Under the pieces are notes generated by a model that saw only the letters and a list, made by a program, of their open reading frames with translations, searched no databases and had not been told where the DNA came from. Source: JAVVEG01 sp032251455 (lineage in GTDB: Bacteria > Pseudomonadota > Gammaproteobacteria > Pseudomonadales > Pseudohongiellaceae). Taken from it: DNA of 64,000 nt. The position numbers and the translations under genes are program-made. Each line of letters opens with the position of its first letter. Positions within the stretch are counted from its first letter, which is position 1. Location of the stretch: positions 1 through 64,000 of the forward strand of contig JAVVEG010000005.1 in the NCBI GenBank assembly GCA_032251455.1, given 5' to 3'. Positions 1 through 9,537 of this stretch are shown here, piece by piece.

Positions 1-126
1 CTAAGATAGTTACTTACAGCACTTTTATGCGCATAATAGTGCTGATAATTACATTTTTTAGCGCATAAAAATATAGAATGCGTTATGGTATTGACTAGTT
101 AACTTCCTTGCAGGCAGGAAAAGACG

Positions 127-1441
127 GTGCAACGCACTTTACTCAACGCATTAATGGCATGGAAAAACCAACCCATGCGTAAGCCCTTATTGATAGATGG
201 GGCAAGGCAAACGGGTAAAACATTCTTGCTGCAAAAGTTGTTTGGCAACACCTTTGCGAACATCCTTCGTATCGACTTCCTGGAGAATCCTGCTTACAAA
301 GAGGCATTCGATAGCTCACTTTCTCCAGACGAGCTGCTGATGAACATTGAGCTGATCACCAACCAAGTGTTCAACCCAGAAACAGACCTGTTGATCTTAG
401 ATGAGATTGGCGAGTGTGAACGAGCCGTCACCTCATTGAAGTATTTTGCCGAAAAAGCCTCCTCTTACTTTGTCGCGGCCAGTGGCTCAAACATTGGTTT
501 GTTGAATACTTTCCCTGTCGGTCAGGTCGAACAATACAACTTACGCCCATTAACCTTCCAAGAATTTATATATGCTTCAGGGGAGCCTGCCTTGATCAAA
601 GCATTTAATACACAAGCAAACTCCGCAGCGGCGCACAGTAAATTGATGGATAAGCTGACGGACTATTTTTTTACCAAGTGGCATGCCAGAAGCCGTTGCC
701 GCTTGGTATCAATATAAAGACTTGAGCATTTTAGAACGCGTTGAAAAGGTATCTAAAATTCATGCCGATTTAATCGAAGGGTATCGCCGCGATTTCGGCA
801 AATACGCAGGTAAGGTCGATGCAACGCTGATCGAATCGGTATTCAATAGCATTCCTGCACAGCTATCACTCGCTACTGACGAGTCAGTTAAACGCTTTAA
901 ATTTAAAAACGTCCACGGGCGTAAATCTCGGTACAACAATTTTGAAACCGCAATCCACTGGTTAAAATGCTGCCGCTTGGCCTTGGCGAACTACCCTATT
1001 GAAGGTCAGCCGAAAACCCCTCTGGCTGCTTATAAAAAAGAGAATATGGTAAAGCTGTTTCTGTTTGATGTGGGTCTGCTAAATTATATGCTGGGCAGCA
1101 GCTATAAAGAAATCAAGCAGCAAAGCTACGAATACAAAGGTTACGTTGCGGAAAACTTTGTTCAGCAAGAACTGACTGCCCTTGGTGTTGATCCGAGCTA
1201 TTCCTGGAATGACGCCCGCGCTGAAATTGAATTTATCCTTGCAACGGATGAAGGTGATATTGTCCCAGTCGAAGTAAAAAGCGGCAAACGCACACGAGCT
1301 AGATCGCTGGCGTCCTACATAGAAAAGTGCGCACCGAACAAAACGTTCAAATTAACCGGCACACAAGGCTCTTCTGTGCTAGAGAAAACCAACATCGTGA
1401 TGCCCTTGTATTTCACTCAGTATTTGCCGTTACGGTGGTAA
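127..1441 (+). pseudogene. ATPase/DUF4143 family protein, frameshifted
   Basis: The two halves of one AAA-type ATPase of the DUF4143 class lie in different frames. The N-terminal half (127 to about 670) starts at GTG 127 after an AGGAA ribosome site. It has a Walker A stretch (DGARQTGKT), a Walker B-like LLILDEIGE and a sensor-like ASGSN. The C-terminal half (about 668 to 1441) begins in the next frame at FLPSGMPEA, the family's usual linker, and ends in a nuclease-like region with VPVEVKSGK. The break lies in a run of seven T at 666-672. Six T would restore one continuous protein of about 437 residues. The region is AT-richer than the following operon, which suggests transfer. Relatives are often orphan ATPases of unknown role. 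A sequencing error in the homopolymer cannot be excluded. Confidence 0.75.
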
Positions 1442-1517
1442 TGGGTTGCACTTGGCGATTTATTTGTTTCAGAAAGTCTATGTCCCCGCAGAGTGGTCAT
1501 AGGCTTATTCAAGCCCC

Positions 1518-2504
1518 CTAAAACGCTGGTAACCGCGCATAGGGGTCTACCTCGTAGACCTGACCCCGGCTGGAAAAGGAACGTACTTCGATGATCTGCC
1601 GGTAGGCGTAAACGGTATCAAACTCAGCAGATTTTGGGTAGACATAGATGGAGTAGAAGCTGGACGTATTATTGCCTATCCAGTTGGACAATTCCGTCAT
1701 CTGCTCAAGAGGTACCAATTCTCCCACTTCTGCCTTGTTCCTGAAATCTTTCTCCTGGCGCAAGGCAATGATCTGCTCGATCAATTCCTCGTCCATGCCA
1801 GGCAGCAGTTGCATGGCCTCCCGGGTAGCCAGGTTCAGGTTCACCGTGCGGCCGTTACCGTGGACGGTAAATGCCGCCTCCAGGTCTACCCCCCTGAACA
1901 GTTCATCGAAGCCACGGATCAGTCTGAGCTCAGCCACGGTTTCCAGTTCGGGATTGTTGCGGGCGGAATAGGGCGGGTCCAGATTCTGGTAATAGGCGTT
2001 TTCAGCGCCATTGATATTGGCGATGTCATTCAGATCCGTCCAGTCGGTCCAGGCACCCAGCAGCTGCTCCACCTGATCCGGATCATGCCCCTCACCCAGG
2101 CGATTTTCAATCAACAATCGCATCTGCTCCCGTGGCATCCGGTTCAGATTGATCTTGCCGGCATGGTCATAGATTCTCACCACCATTTCTTCGTCCACCG
2201 GGTAGGCCAGGGTCAAGGGCTGGCCATTGAAACGGTAGGCGGGAATGCGGAACTGACCCTCGCTGTCCGTTTCCGGCTGAAAACCTACCGGGATGGCCAT
2301 GCGCTCCAGCATCAACTCCATCTCGGCATGGTTCATGGCGGTCATGATGGCGGCCAAATCGAAACTGGCCGTCTGGTTGTGCAGGGCCGTGCGCGCCGAC
2401 AACTGCACCTTGGCGGCCATGACGGTGACCAGAATGGTCAGCAGCACCGATGTCCAGAGCACGATGATGATGACTGCACCACGCTGACGTCTGACTGGGC
2501 GCAT
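1518..2504 (-). CDS. gspK: type II secretion minor pseudopilin GspK
   Basis: GspK-type minor pseudopilin of 328 residues, larger than other pseudopilins as is usual for GspK. It is thought to cap the pseudopilus tip with GspI and GspJ in the inner membrane and periplasm. The N-terminus has the basic QRGA cleavage region followed by a hydrophobic helix (residues about 9-30). It lacks the Glu at position 5 of the mature protein, as is typical for GspK. The body contains helix-hairpin-helix-like stretches (for example LNLATREAMQLLPGM) seen in this family. It is the last gene of the L-M-E-F-D-G-H-I-J-K operon, and its start overlaps the gspJ stop by one base. Confidence 0.93.
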   Translation of the reverse strand: MRPVRRQRGAVIIIVLWTSVLLTILVTVMAAKVQLSARTALHNQTASFDLAAIMTAMNHAEMELMLERMAIPVGFQPETDSEGQFRIPAYRFNGQPLTLAYPVDEEMVVRIYDHAGKINLNRMPREQMRLLIENRLGEGHDPDQVEQLLGAWTDWTDLNDIANINGAENAYYQNLDPPYSARNNPELETVAELRLIRGFDELFRGVDLEAAFTVHGNGRTVNLNLATREAMQLLPGMDEELIEQIIALRQEKDFRNKAEVGELVPLEQMTELSNWIGNNTSSFYSIYVYPKSAEFDTVYAYRQIIEVRSFSSRGQVYEVDPYARLPAF

Positions 2505-3265
2505 CAGTTGCCTCCCCGGAATGGCTGTGCTGCTGATGATTGTGCCGGTGCCGAAAGCTGCGGGGAAAACAAGGTATTGGCCGGACGGATGCGGCGGTGT
2601 TCGGCGGCATAAATAGGGGCCACGATATCCAGTTCGGTATCTGCTGGCGGGGGTGCATCAGCGGCCAGCGGTGTCAGGCGCACATGCACGGCCTGGGGCA
2701 GACGCAGTTCCGTGGCGCCGGACCACTGCTCGCGCCAGACTTTATCCAGGCCATTTCCCACGTTGAACAGATAGCTGAAGCTGGCGCTGTAGCCGGGCAG
2801 CAAAACGATGGCTTCGCGCTGCTGCAGACGGGGTTGTGGGTCATCGGTGAACGCAGGAGCCAAACGCAACAGTACGCCTTGTTGCGGGTCGGACTCCAGT
2901 TGCCAGGCCATCAGGCCGGCATCACGTTGCGGGGATACCGTGGAGACCCAGCTCAGCTGCTCAGGTTCACCGCTAAAATAGACGACCTGACCCAGCGTTT
3001 CGGGATCACGGTAACCATGCGGAAAGGCCCCCTGCAGGGCACGTTCAATCTGCAGGATGGCGATGGTTTGATCCAGGCTCCGGTCCAGGCCGGCCGCGTT
3101 GTCGTCCCAGTCCCGCACCAGACCATAGACACCGGCACTGAGCAGACCCAGCAACAGTGCGGTGAGGCTCATGGCCAGCAGCAGTTCCAGCAAGGTGAAG
3201 CCTTGTTGCCGCCTTGGGTCCGGTTCAGGTGGGCGTAGAGCTGTGCGCGAATGAAAGCTCTTCAT
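2504..3265 (-). CDS. gspJ: type II secretion minor pseudopilin GspJ
   Basis: Minor pseudopilin of 253 residues. A short basic leader ends in QQGFTLLELLLA, the prepilin peptidase site (cleavage after Gly, Phe+1, Glu+5), followed by a hydrophobic helix that anchors it in the inner membrane before assembly. Length and position between gspI and gspK fit GspJ, part of the tip complex with GspI and GspK. The gene overlaps gspI by four bases and gspK by one, so translation is probably coupled. The prepilin peptidase GspO/PilD needed for maturation is not in this window. Confidence 0.93.
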   Translation of the reverse strand: MKSFHSRTALRPPEPDPRRQQGFTLLELLLAMSLTALLLGLLSAGVYGLVRDWDDNAAGLDRSLDQTIAILQIERALQGAFPHGYRDPETLGQVVYFSGEPEQLSWVSTVSPQRDAGLMAWQLESDPQQGVLLRLAPAFTDDPQPRLQQREAIVLLPGYSASFSYLFNVGNGLDKVWREQWSGATELRLPQAVHVRLTPLAADAPPPADTELDIVAPIYAAEHRRIRPANTLFSPQLSAPAQSSAAQPFRGGN

Positions 3266-3654
3266 TGCGGCAACTCCAGTGTCACCCAGCGCGACCCGGT
3301 GATGACCCGGGTGGTTTGTTCATTTTCCACGGCATAGTGTTGCAGGGCAAAAACCGTGGCCTGGGTCTTGCGTTCCGGTGCCTCCAGCAAGTCCTCTGCC
3401 GTGCGCCGATACGGCGCGTCCGCCAGCACGGGTTCCAGCTCGCCGTACTCATCATTGAGCAGAGCGAAATTGATCTGGGCCCGGGCCTGCACTGCCTGCA
3501 GCAGATTGTCCTGCGAGCGCCAGGCCAGTTGCTTGCTGCCACCGGCCAGGGTAAACAGGCCGCCGAGCACGAATCCGGTGATGGTCAGGGCAATCATCAC
3601 CTCCAGCAGGGTGAAGCCGGCCTGCCTTGTCTGCGCTCTGCTTGCTGTCTTCAT
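3262..3654 (-). CDS. gspI: type II secretion minor pseudopilin GspI
   Basis: Small pseudopilin of 130 residues, the usual length for GspI. It has the leader RQAGFTLLEVMIAL with the prepilin cleavage site and Glu+5. GspI nucleates the tip complex with GspJ and GspK. It lies 12 bases after gspH and overlaps gspJ by four bases. Confidence 0.92.
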   Translation of the reverse strand: MKTASRAQTRQAGFTLLEVMIALTITGFVLGGLFTLAGGSKQLAWRSQDNLLQAVQARAQINFALLNDEYGELEPVLADAPYRRTAEDLLEAPERKTQATVFALQHYAVENEQTTRVITGSRWVTLELPQ

Positions 3655-3666
3655 GAAAGCACTCCG

Positions 3667-4149
3667 TCATTCCAGTGCGGTGGTGATACGTCCGGAGAAA
3701 GGGTCAATCTGGATGCTGGCCTGACGCCGCCCCTGACTGAAATGGAGTTCGCCACCGGTGCTGCCACCTTCGGGATAGAACAGGATATCGATGGCCTCCA
3801 GGTCCGGCTGCGCCTGCCCGCTGGCATCGATGTATTCCGCAGCGATACTGCCGGATTGCCACACGGGTGTCTGTTCCTGGGCTGCGTCAGCGTTGTCTGC
3901 TGTTGCTGGCTGTAGCTGGAAGCGGGCTGCCTGGGGCTGACCCGTGACCACCGCCGTGCGCCGGGCGTAATTGAGCTGATTGCTGCCAGACCGAATCTGG
4001 GCCGGGAAACTGCGCTCGTCCAGGGCCCCGATATTCGGCACCAGCAGCAGACTGCCCAAGGCCAGGATGACCAGCACCAGCATCAGTTCCAGCAGCGTAA
4101 AGCCGCGCTGGTTGACGCAGTTCAGGCTGTCAGTTGCCGATATCCGCAT
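3667..4149 (-). CDS. gspH: type II secretion minor pseudopilin GspH
   Basis: Minor pseudopilin of about 160 residues with QRGFTLLELMLVLVIL after a short leader. The open frame runs upstream to 4401, but that part only shadows gspG. Two adjacent ATG codons (4152 and 4149) follow a GAGG site, and 4149 has the better spacing. The start therefore lies inside the 3' end of gspG with a short overlap. The body has the beta-strand pattern of GspH and a Gln/Ala-rich insert near residues 75-95. Its role is the junction between the tip complex and the GspG filament. Confidence 0.88.
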   Translation of the reverse strand: MRISATDSLNCVNQRGFTLLELMLVLVILALGSLLLVPNIGALDERSFPAQIRSGSNQLNYARRTAVVTGQPQAARFQLQPATADNADAAQEQTPVWQSGSIAAEYIDASGQAQPDLEAIDILFYPEGGSTGGELHFSQGRRQASIQIDPFSGRITTALE

Positions 4150-4534
4150 CATTGTCCTCACCGCCCGGCCTGCCGTCGGCACCGTAGGAGATAAGTGAGT
4201 ACTGGCTGCCGGTAGAGTTGTAGACATACTCATTGCCCCAGGGGTCGGGGGGGACTTCGCTGCGGATATACGGGCCATCCCAGGTCGACCGTCCGCTGGT
4301 ATTGCGCACCAGGCCTTCCAGGGTATCCGGGTACTGCCCCACATCCAGACGGTGGGCGGCCAGGGCGGAGCCCACTGCGGAGATCTGGGACAGGGCGGCA
4401 TCGCGGCGTGCGCTGTCGGCCTTGCTGAACAGATTTGGCGCCACCATGACGGCCAGCATGCCCAGGATTGCCATCACGATAAGCAGCTCGATGATGGTGA
4501 ACCCGGCTTGTCTGCGTGTTCTTGTCGAAGTCAT
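4130..4534 (-). CDS. gspG: type II secretion major pseudopilin GspG
   Basis: Major pseudopilin of 134 residues, the subunit that polymerises into the periplasmic pseudopilus pushing substrates through GspD. It has the leader RRQAGFTIIELLIVMAIL with the cleavage site and Glu+5. The C-terminal GspG signatures are present: DPWGNEY and ISYGADGRPGGEDNDADI, the latter matching the calcium-binding loop of the family. I start at ATG 4534 because AGAGGACA precedes it with good spacing. The longer frame to 4609 would run through the 13-bp tandem repeat. Confidence 0.94.
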   Translation of the reverse strand: MTSTRTRRQAGFTIIELLIVMAILGMLAVMVAPNLFSKADSARRDAALSQISAVGSALAAHRLDVGQYPDTLEGLVRNTSGRSTWDGPYIRSEVPPDPWGNEYVYNSTGSQYSLISYGADGRPGGEDNDADIGN

Positions 4535-4551
4535 TGTCCTGTCCTCTTGCT

Positions 4552-4603
4552 TCTGTTCGGGTGCTCTGCTTGGGTGCTCTGCTTGGGTGTTCTGTTCGGG
4601 TGT
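4552..4603. repeat. four tandem 13-bp repeats between gspD and gspG
   Basis: Four head-to-tail 13-base units (plus-strand form TCTGYTYGGGTGY) fill 4552-4603 between the gspD stop and the gspG ribosome site. The units differ at only three positions. Thirteen bases is not a multiple of three, which argues against translation through it. Confidence 0.9.
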
Positions 4604-4608
4604 CTGCA

Positions 4609-6864
4609 TCAGAGCACCTGGTCATTGATTATTTCCGCCACCAGCTCGAAGCGCTGCACGATGGCCTGGTACTGGCTGCCGTCACGGTCATTGAGATTGA
4701 CGATCTCCGGACGCAGCACGATGAACAGCTCCTTGCGCTCCTCGATATCCTCCTGGAAGGAAAACAGACGGCCCAGGCCGGGAATGCGGTTGAGACCCGG
4801 GACGCCAGTATTCAAATCACTGGCATTGGATTGTATCAGACCTCCAAGGACGATATTTTCTCCATCGCGCACCACCACCGTGGTGGTAATTTCCTGGTTC
4901 TGGAAAATCGGGTTGTTATCGATGCCGGTATTGGCATCCACCGAGGACAGCTCCTGGGAAATGGTTAGATTGACCACGCCATCGGCATTGATCCGGGGCG
5001 TGATGGTCAGGCGGATACCGGTATCGCGAAACTGGATATTGCGTACGGTATTGCCGCCGACTGTGGTTTCCTGTCCGGACTGCACCGGTATCTGCGAGCC
5101 GATCAGGATATTGCCTTCCTGGTTGTTGAGCACCGTCAGCGAAGGCCGGGCCAGCAACCGCACATCATTGTTGGTGGCAATGGCCTCCAGCGTGGCCTCG
5201 ACCCGGGCGGCGCCGTCGAGAAAGGATTTGGTGAACAGCAGACCGCCCAGATTACCGGGCAAAAAGTTGGTCGTGGTCGTGGTGGAAATATCATCCAGCG
5301 CAGCATTTTCGGCAATCCGCGACCAGTCCACACCAAACCGGGTTTCATTGGTCAGGGTGATCTGGGCAATGACGGCATTGATCATGACCTGTAAGGGTAC
5401 GCTGTCCAGTTGATTGATGGTGGTCAGCAACTGTCGGTAATCGCGCGGATTGCTGCGAATCAGCAGGCTGTTGGTGGCCACGTCGGCAACGATGCTTACC
5501 TGCAGGTTGGCGGAAATGGCCTGGGCATTGGCGGCTGCCGGCGCGGTAGAATCTGTGCCGCCCGTTGCGGCCGCAGCAGAACCAGAACCGGAGCCAGCAC
5601 CTGCAGCCGTATCAGCGCCTGCGTTCTGACCGGCCCGGAGTCCGTCGGCACCCACCGTCTGCAGTCGGCTCAGACCCTGGCTGGTAAACTGCTGACGGGC
5701 GTTTGCCTGGCTGCGCGCAGCCTGTTCTTCTTCGTCCAGGGAAAACACCTCGGTCAGGGTGGCGGCCAGGTCCTGCGAGTTCAGGTTTTTGACCCGGTAA
5801 TGGAACAGCTGTTCCGACTGCTCTTGCTGTTCGGCATCCAGAATCCGGACCCAGCGGCTGATCTCGGTAAAGCCCCGGTTGGCCGGTGCCGTGACCAGCA
5901 AGGCATTGATGCGCTCCAGGCCACGCACCTGATACGCCGGTGAGTCGCCTTCGATCATGTTCAGGATATCGGTCAGCTCGGTGGCCAGGTCGGCGGCATT
6001 GGCATGCTGCAGTTGATACAGCTGAATACCCTGATTCTGGAAAGGATCGGAATCCACCAGGGCCAGTAGTTCATTGACCCGCACCAGTTGCGATTCCAGC
6101 GCAGTAAGCGCCAGTGTATTGGTATTGTTTATGCGGGTGACCCGGCCCCCAGGCTCCAGCAAGGGTTGCAGCAATTCCAGTGCGGACTGCACGGAGATGT
6201 AGACCAGTGGGGTTATCTGCATGATCATGCTGGCCGAGCCAGCGCCCAGATCCTGGGCCAGGGTGATCTCCTGAGGCAGATTGGATTGCTGCTGGCGGGC
6301 GTACCAGATGTTGCCGACCTGTTCCAGGCTGACCCCGGCTTCCCGGGTCAGCAATCGCAACAGGGGCCAGATATCTTCTCTTCGCAGCGGGCGCTCGGCC
6401 GAGGTGCGCATACTGACCTGGCTATCAATGCTCGGATCAATAACCATGGACAGCTCCAGCACCCCGCCCAGCTCTTCCAGAATCGTGCGCAGATCGGCCT
6501 GTTCATAATTCAGCTCGACGACGTTCTCGCCCTCGCTCTGGCCGGGCAGCAGCGGGGCCTCCCTGAACCCGCGCAGTGCCGGTGGCTGGCCATCGCGGTT
6601 GATGGCATCGACCAGGGCCTGCCGCTCCTGCAAGGCAGCCTGTGCCGCTTCCGTGTCGGCCAGCTCCGTACCCTCTACCACAGCCGCATTGGCTGTCGTG
6701 CTGATGCGTGGAATCGGTGTGGTCGCACCGGCTGCCGGCAACTGGCCACTCCCTTGCTGCATGCCGGCGCAGGAGGCCAGCAGCAGGGCCAGCGGGATGC
6801 TGGCCAGTGCGCGTCCTGAACTCATGCCTGATGTTTGTCCTGTCACCTTGATACTCCTGTTCAT
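4609..6864 (-). CDS. gspD: type II secretion secretin GspD, predicted lipoprotein
   Basis: Outer-membrane secretin of 751 residues, the exit pore of the type II system. Approximate domains: signal 1-31, N0 113-200, N1 212-275, N2 282-345, N3 353-485 with an Ala/Gly/Ser-rich insert at about 410-450, and secretin core 490-720 with the typical VPGLNRIPGLGRLF near 688-701. The signal ends in LLLASC with Cys32 followed by Ala, a good lipobox. This secretin is therefore predicted to be lipidated and sent to the outer membrane. Known lipidated secretins such as HxcQ of Pseudomonas need no separate pilotin, and no GspS-like pilotin is seen here. It lies 4 bases after gspF. Confidence 0.95.
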   Translation of the reverse strand: MNRSIKVTGQTSGMSSGRALASIPLALLLASCAGMQQGSGQLPAAGATTPIPRISTTANAAVVEGTELADTEAAQAALQERQALVDAINRDGQPPALRGFREAPLLPGQSEGENVVELNYEQADLRTILEELGGVLELSMVIDPSIDSQVSMRTSAERPLRREDIWPLLRLLTREAGVSLEQVGNIWYARQQQSNLPQEITLAQDLGAGSASMIMQITPLVYISVQSALELLQPLLEPGGRVTRINNTNTLALTALESQLVRVNELLALVDSDPFQNQGIQLYQLQHANAADLATELTDILNMIEGDSPAYQVRGLERINALLVTAPANRGFTEISRWVRILDAEQQEQSEQLFHYRVKNLNSQDLAATLTEVFSLDEEEQAARSQANARQQFTSQGLSRLQTVGADGLRAGQNAGADTAAGAGSGSGSAAAATGGTDSTAPAAANAQAISANLQVSIVADVATNSLLIRSNPRDYRQLLTTINQLDSVPLQVMINAVIAQITLTNETRFGVDWSRIAENAALDDISTTTTTNFLPGNLGGLLFTKSFLDGAARVEATLEAIATNNDVRLLARPSLTVLNNQEGNILIGSQIPVQSGQETTVGGNTVRNIQFRDTGIRLTITPRINADGVVNLTISQELSSVDANTGIDNNPIFQNQEITTTVVVRDGENIVLGGLIQSNASDLNTGVPGLNRIPGLGRLFSFQEDIEERKELFIVLRPEIVNLNDRDGSQYQAIVQRFELVAEIINDQVL

Positions 6865-6868
6865 TCGT

Positions 6869-8077
6869 TCAAAAATCCACTGTGTTCATGCTGAACACGG
6901 CAGACAACATGGTAATGGTGATACCCCCGACGGCGATACCCAGAAACAGGATCAGTGCCGGCTGCAAGGCCGCAACCAGGTTCTGCATCTGGCTCTTGAC
7001 CTGGTTGTCGAAGGTCTCCGCTGTTTTCAGCAGAATACTGCCGGTGCGCCCGGATTCTTCCCCCACCGCAATCAGTTGATGCAGCAGGGTCGGAAAGCGA
7101 TTGCTGCGCTCCAGCGACAGGCCCAGGCCGGCCCCGCCGCGCACGTCCTCCTCCACCTGCAGCAGGTGCTGGGTCAGTTCCGTGTTGCCGACCACTTCGC
7201 GCGCCACCCGCAAGGCCCGTATCAAGGGGATACCGGCCTCCAGCAAGGCGCCCAGGGTGCGGGCAAAGACGGCGCAGTCCCGATACAACAGCAGCGGCCC
7301 CAGCAAAGGCAGGGTGAGCAGAAAGCGGTCTTTTTTCAGTTTGCTGGCGGGTGTCCGGTCCAGACGTTTCCACCACAGCACCATCAGCCCGACAGCCAGA
7401 ACCAGCAGATAGCCATAGCGTTGCAGCAGATCGCTGAGGGCCAGCAGGAAGGCGGCCGAGGCCGGTATCTGCGTGCCGGCGTCCTGGAACATGATGGCAA
7501 ATTGCGGCACCACGAAGACCAACAGCAGGAACACGGAAATCACCCCGGTGACCAGCAGCACCAACGGATAGACCAGGGCGGATATCACTGCCTGCCGGGT
7601 CTTGGCCGAGGTTTCCAGGAAGCTGGCAAGATCGGGCAGCAACTGATGCAGAATGCCGCCTTCCTCACCGGCGCGAACAATATTGATATACATATTGGAG
7701 AACACTTCCGGGCGGGTTTCCATGGCATCGGCCAGTGAGCGGCCTTCCTTGACATCGCGGCGCATGGCTTCTACCAACTGGCGCATGGCGGCAGACTCGG
7801 TAATGCCTTCGAGCAGGCGCAGGGCCCTGTCAATCGGCACCCTGGCTTCCACCAGCGTACACAGCCCGGTGGTGAAATCGAGCAGGTCACTGGTTTTAAT
7901 CCGCCTGCGCCGTCCTCCCTCACCCGCAGCCCTGCTGGCCTGGGTGATGCTGACCGGAACCAGCTTTCTGCCCTGCAGCATCTTCAGTGCTTCGCGCTCA
8001 GACTCGGCGCTCAACTGACCGCTCTGCATTCTGCCCTGGGCATCATAGGCCTGGTAATTGTAGTAGCCTGGGTTCAT
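6869..8077 (-). CDS. gspF: type II secretion inner-membrane platform protein GspF
   Basis: Platform protein of 402 residues, the usual GspF/PilC length. It has an N-terminal segment (YNYQAYDAQGRMQSGQL), two repeated cytoplasmic helical domains (GEEGGILHQLLPDLA and GEESGRTGSILLKTAE) and three hydrophobic segments near residues 170-195, 220-240 and 375-395. It couples the GspE ATPase to pseudopilus assembly in the inner membrane. Its start overlaps the gspE stop by four bases. Confidence 0.95.
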   Translation of the reverse strand: MNPGYYNYQAYDAQGRMQSGQLSAESEREALKMLQGRKLVPVSITQASRAAGEGGRRRRIKTSDLLDFTTGLCTLVEARVPIDRALRLLEGITESAAMRQLVEAMRRDVKEGRSLADAMETRPEVFSNMYINIVRAGEEGGILHQLLPDLASFLETSAKTRQAVISALVYPLVLLVTGVISVFLLLVFVVPQFAIMFQDAGTQIPASAAFLLALSDLLQRYGYLLVLAVGLMVLWWKRLDRTPASKLKKDRFLLTLPLLGPLLLYRDCAVFARTLGALLEAGIPLIRALRVAREVVGNTELTQHLLQVEEDVRGGAGLGLSLERSNRFPTLLHQLIAVGEESGRTGSILLKTAETFDNQVKSQMQNLVAALQPALILFLGIAVGGITITMLSAVFSMNTVDF

Positions 8078-9537
8078 AGCGCTCTGGTTACCCTCACAAC
8101 TTCTTCCGGTGTGGTCAGGCCGGCGGCGAGTTTCTCCAGCGCGTCCTGGCGCAGGGTTTTCATGCCTTCGCGGATGGCCTGGGCCCGGATGATATTGGCA
8201 TCGCTGCCGGTGGCGATTTCATGGCGGATGGCATCGGACATCAGCATCAGCTCGTACAGACCGATGCGGCCACGGTAGCCGGTATTGCCGCAGCGATCAC
8301 AGCCTTCGCCACGGCGTACCCTGGGATAATCGTCCTGCTTGATCTCCAGCACGGCGGCCTCGTCTGCGGACAGGGGCAGCTCGTGGGCGCAATCGGTACA
8401 GACCCGGCGCACCAGGCGCTGGGCCTGCACGGCCAGCAGACTGGAGCTGATCAGATAGCCCTCCACGCCCATGTCCTGCAAGCGGGTAACGGCACCGGCG
8501 GCATCGTTGGTATGCAGGGTGGAGAACACCAGATGCCCGGTGAGGGCCGATTCGATGGCGATCTCTGCTGTCTCGTGGTCGCGAATCTCCCCCACCATCA
8601 ATACATCCGGGTCCTGGCGCACGATGGAGCGCAGCCCGGCGGCGAAACTCAGGCCGATGGCTGGATTGGCCTGGATCTGGGTGATGCCTTCCAGCTGATA
8701 TTCCACCGGGTCCTCGACGGTGATGATTTTCTGCTTTTCGCTGTTGATCTTTTCCAGCGTGGCATACAGCGTGGTGGTTTTGCCGCTGCCGGTGGGCCCG
8801 GTGATCAGGATCATGCCATGGGGTTGGGTGATCATCTTCTGGTAATTCTTGAGTATGCTCTCGGGCATGCCCAGCTGTTGCAGGGTAACCGCCGTGTCGC
8901 TGCGGTCGAGTATGCGCAGCACAATGGACTCACCGTGCACGCCAGGCAGGGTGGACACGCGCATGTCCAGTTGCTTGCTGCCGATGCGGGCATCGATGCG
9001 ACCGTCCTGGGGCAGGCGTTTTTCGCCGATATCCAGCCGCGCCATCAGCTTCAAGCGGGAAGCGACCGCCGTATGAATCTTGATCGGCAGGCGTTCGATG
9101 CGGGTCATGATGCCATCGACCCGGCAGCGCACGTCCAGATGATCTTCATTGGGCTCAAAATGGATGTCGCTGGCATTCAGGTCCAGGGCCCGGGCAAACA
9201 GGTGGTTGACCAGGCGAATGATGGGTGCCTCGGAGGCCATGTCCTTGAGGTCTTCGTCATCCACGAAACCGGAGACGTAGTCGACTTCCGAGCTGTCGAT
9301 GGTGGGCGACAACTCCGCCCGCCAGTGCCGGATCAGGCGGCGGACTTCATCCGCAGGCCCGGGCTGAAAGCGGGTGTCCTGGCCCAGAATGAAGCGGATT
9401 CTGGCTCGCAGTTCAATCTCCGGCAGGGTTTCACAGACCAGGGTATTGCTGTCGTTGAAATCCAGGGCCGGGGCAATGCCAGTCGGCTCCAGCAGCTGGC
9501 TGAATACCGGCAGACTGATCATTTCCTGCCTGCTCAT
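8074..9537 (-). CDS. gspE: type II secretion assembly ATPase GspE
   Basis: Hexameric cytoplasmic ATPase of 487 residues that powers pseudopilus assembly. Walker A is GPTGSGKTT at 247-255, the Asp box is ITVEDPVEY, Walker B is LMVGEIRDHETAE and the His box is GHLVFSTLHTNDA. A tetracysteine zinc site is formed by C380, C383, C413 and C416, as in true GspE. The N-terminal domain, which in this family binds GspL, precedes the core. It is flanked by gspM and gspF with four-base overlaps. Confidence 0.96.
   Translation of the reverse strand: MSRQEMISLPVFSQLLEPTGIAPALDFNDSNTLVCETLPEIELRARIRFILGQDTRFQPGPADEVRRLIRHWRAELSPTIDSSEVDYVSGFVDDEDLKDMASEAPIIRLVNHLFARALDLNASDIHFEPNEDHLDVRCRVDGIMTRIERLPIKIHTAVASRLKLMARLDIGEKRLPQDGRIDARIGSKQLDMRVSTLPGVHGESIVLRILDRSDTAVTLQQLGMPESILKNYQKMITQPHGMILITGPTGSGKTTTLYATLEKINSEKQKIITVEDPVEYQLEGITQIQANPAIGLSFAAGLRSIVRQDPDVLMVGEIRDHETAEIAIESALTGHLVFSTLHTNDAAGAVTRLQDMGVEGYLISSSLLAVQAQRLVRRVCTDCAHELPLSADEAAVLEIKQDDYPRVRRGEGCDRCGNTGYRGRIGLYELMLMSDAIRHEIATGSDANIIRAQAIREGMKTLRQDALEKLAAGLTTPEEVVRVTRAL

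Noticed and set aside
127..1441. Programmed frameshift in the ATPase
   Set aside because: A seven-T run alone is not enough evidence; loss of function or sequencing error is simpler, so it is kept only as a possibility in the findings.
1327..1521. 64-codon frame at the end of the ATPase region
   Set aside because: Overlaps the DUF4143 half in another frame, no ribosome site and no recognisable features.
4552..4603. Tandem repeats as a CRISPR array
   Set aside because: Units are 13 bases with no spacers; the same is true for the other repeats in this window.
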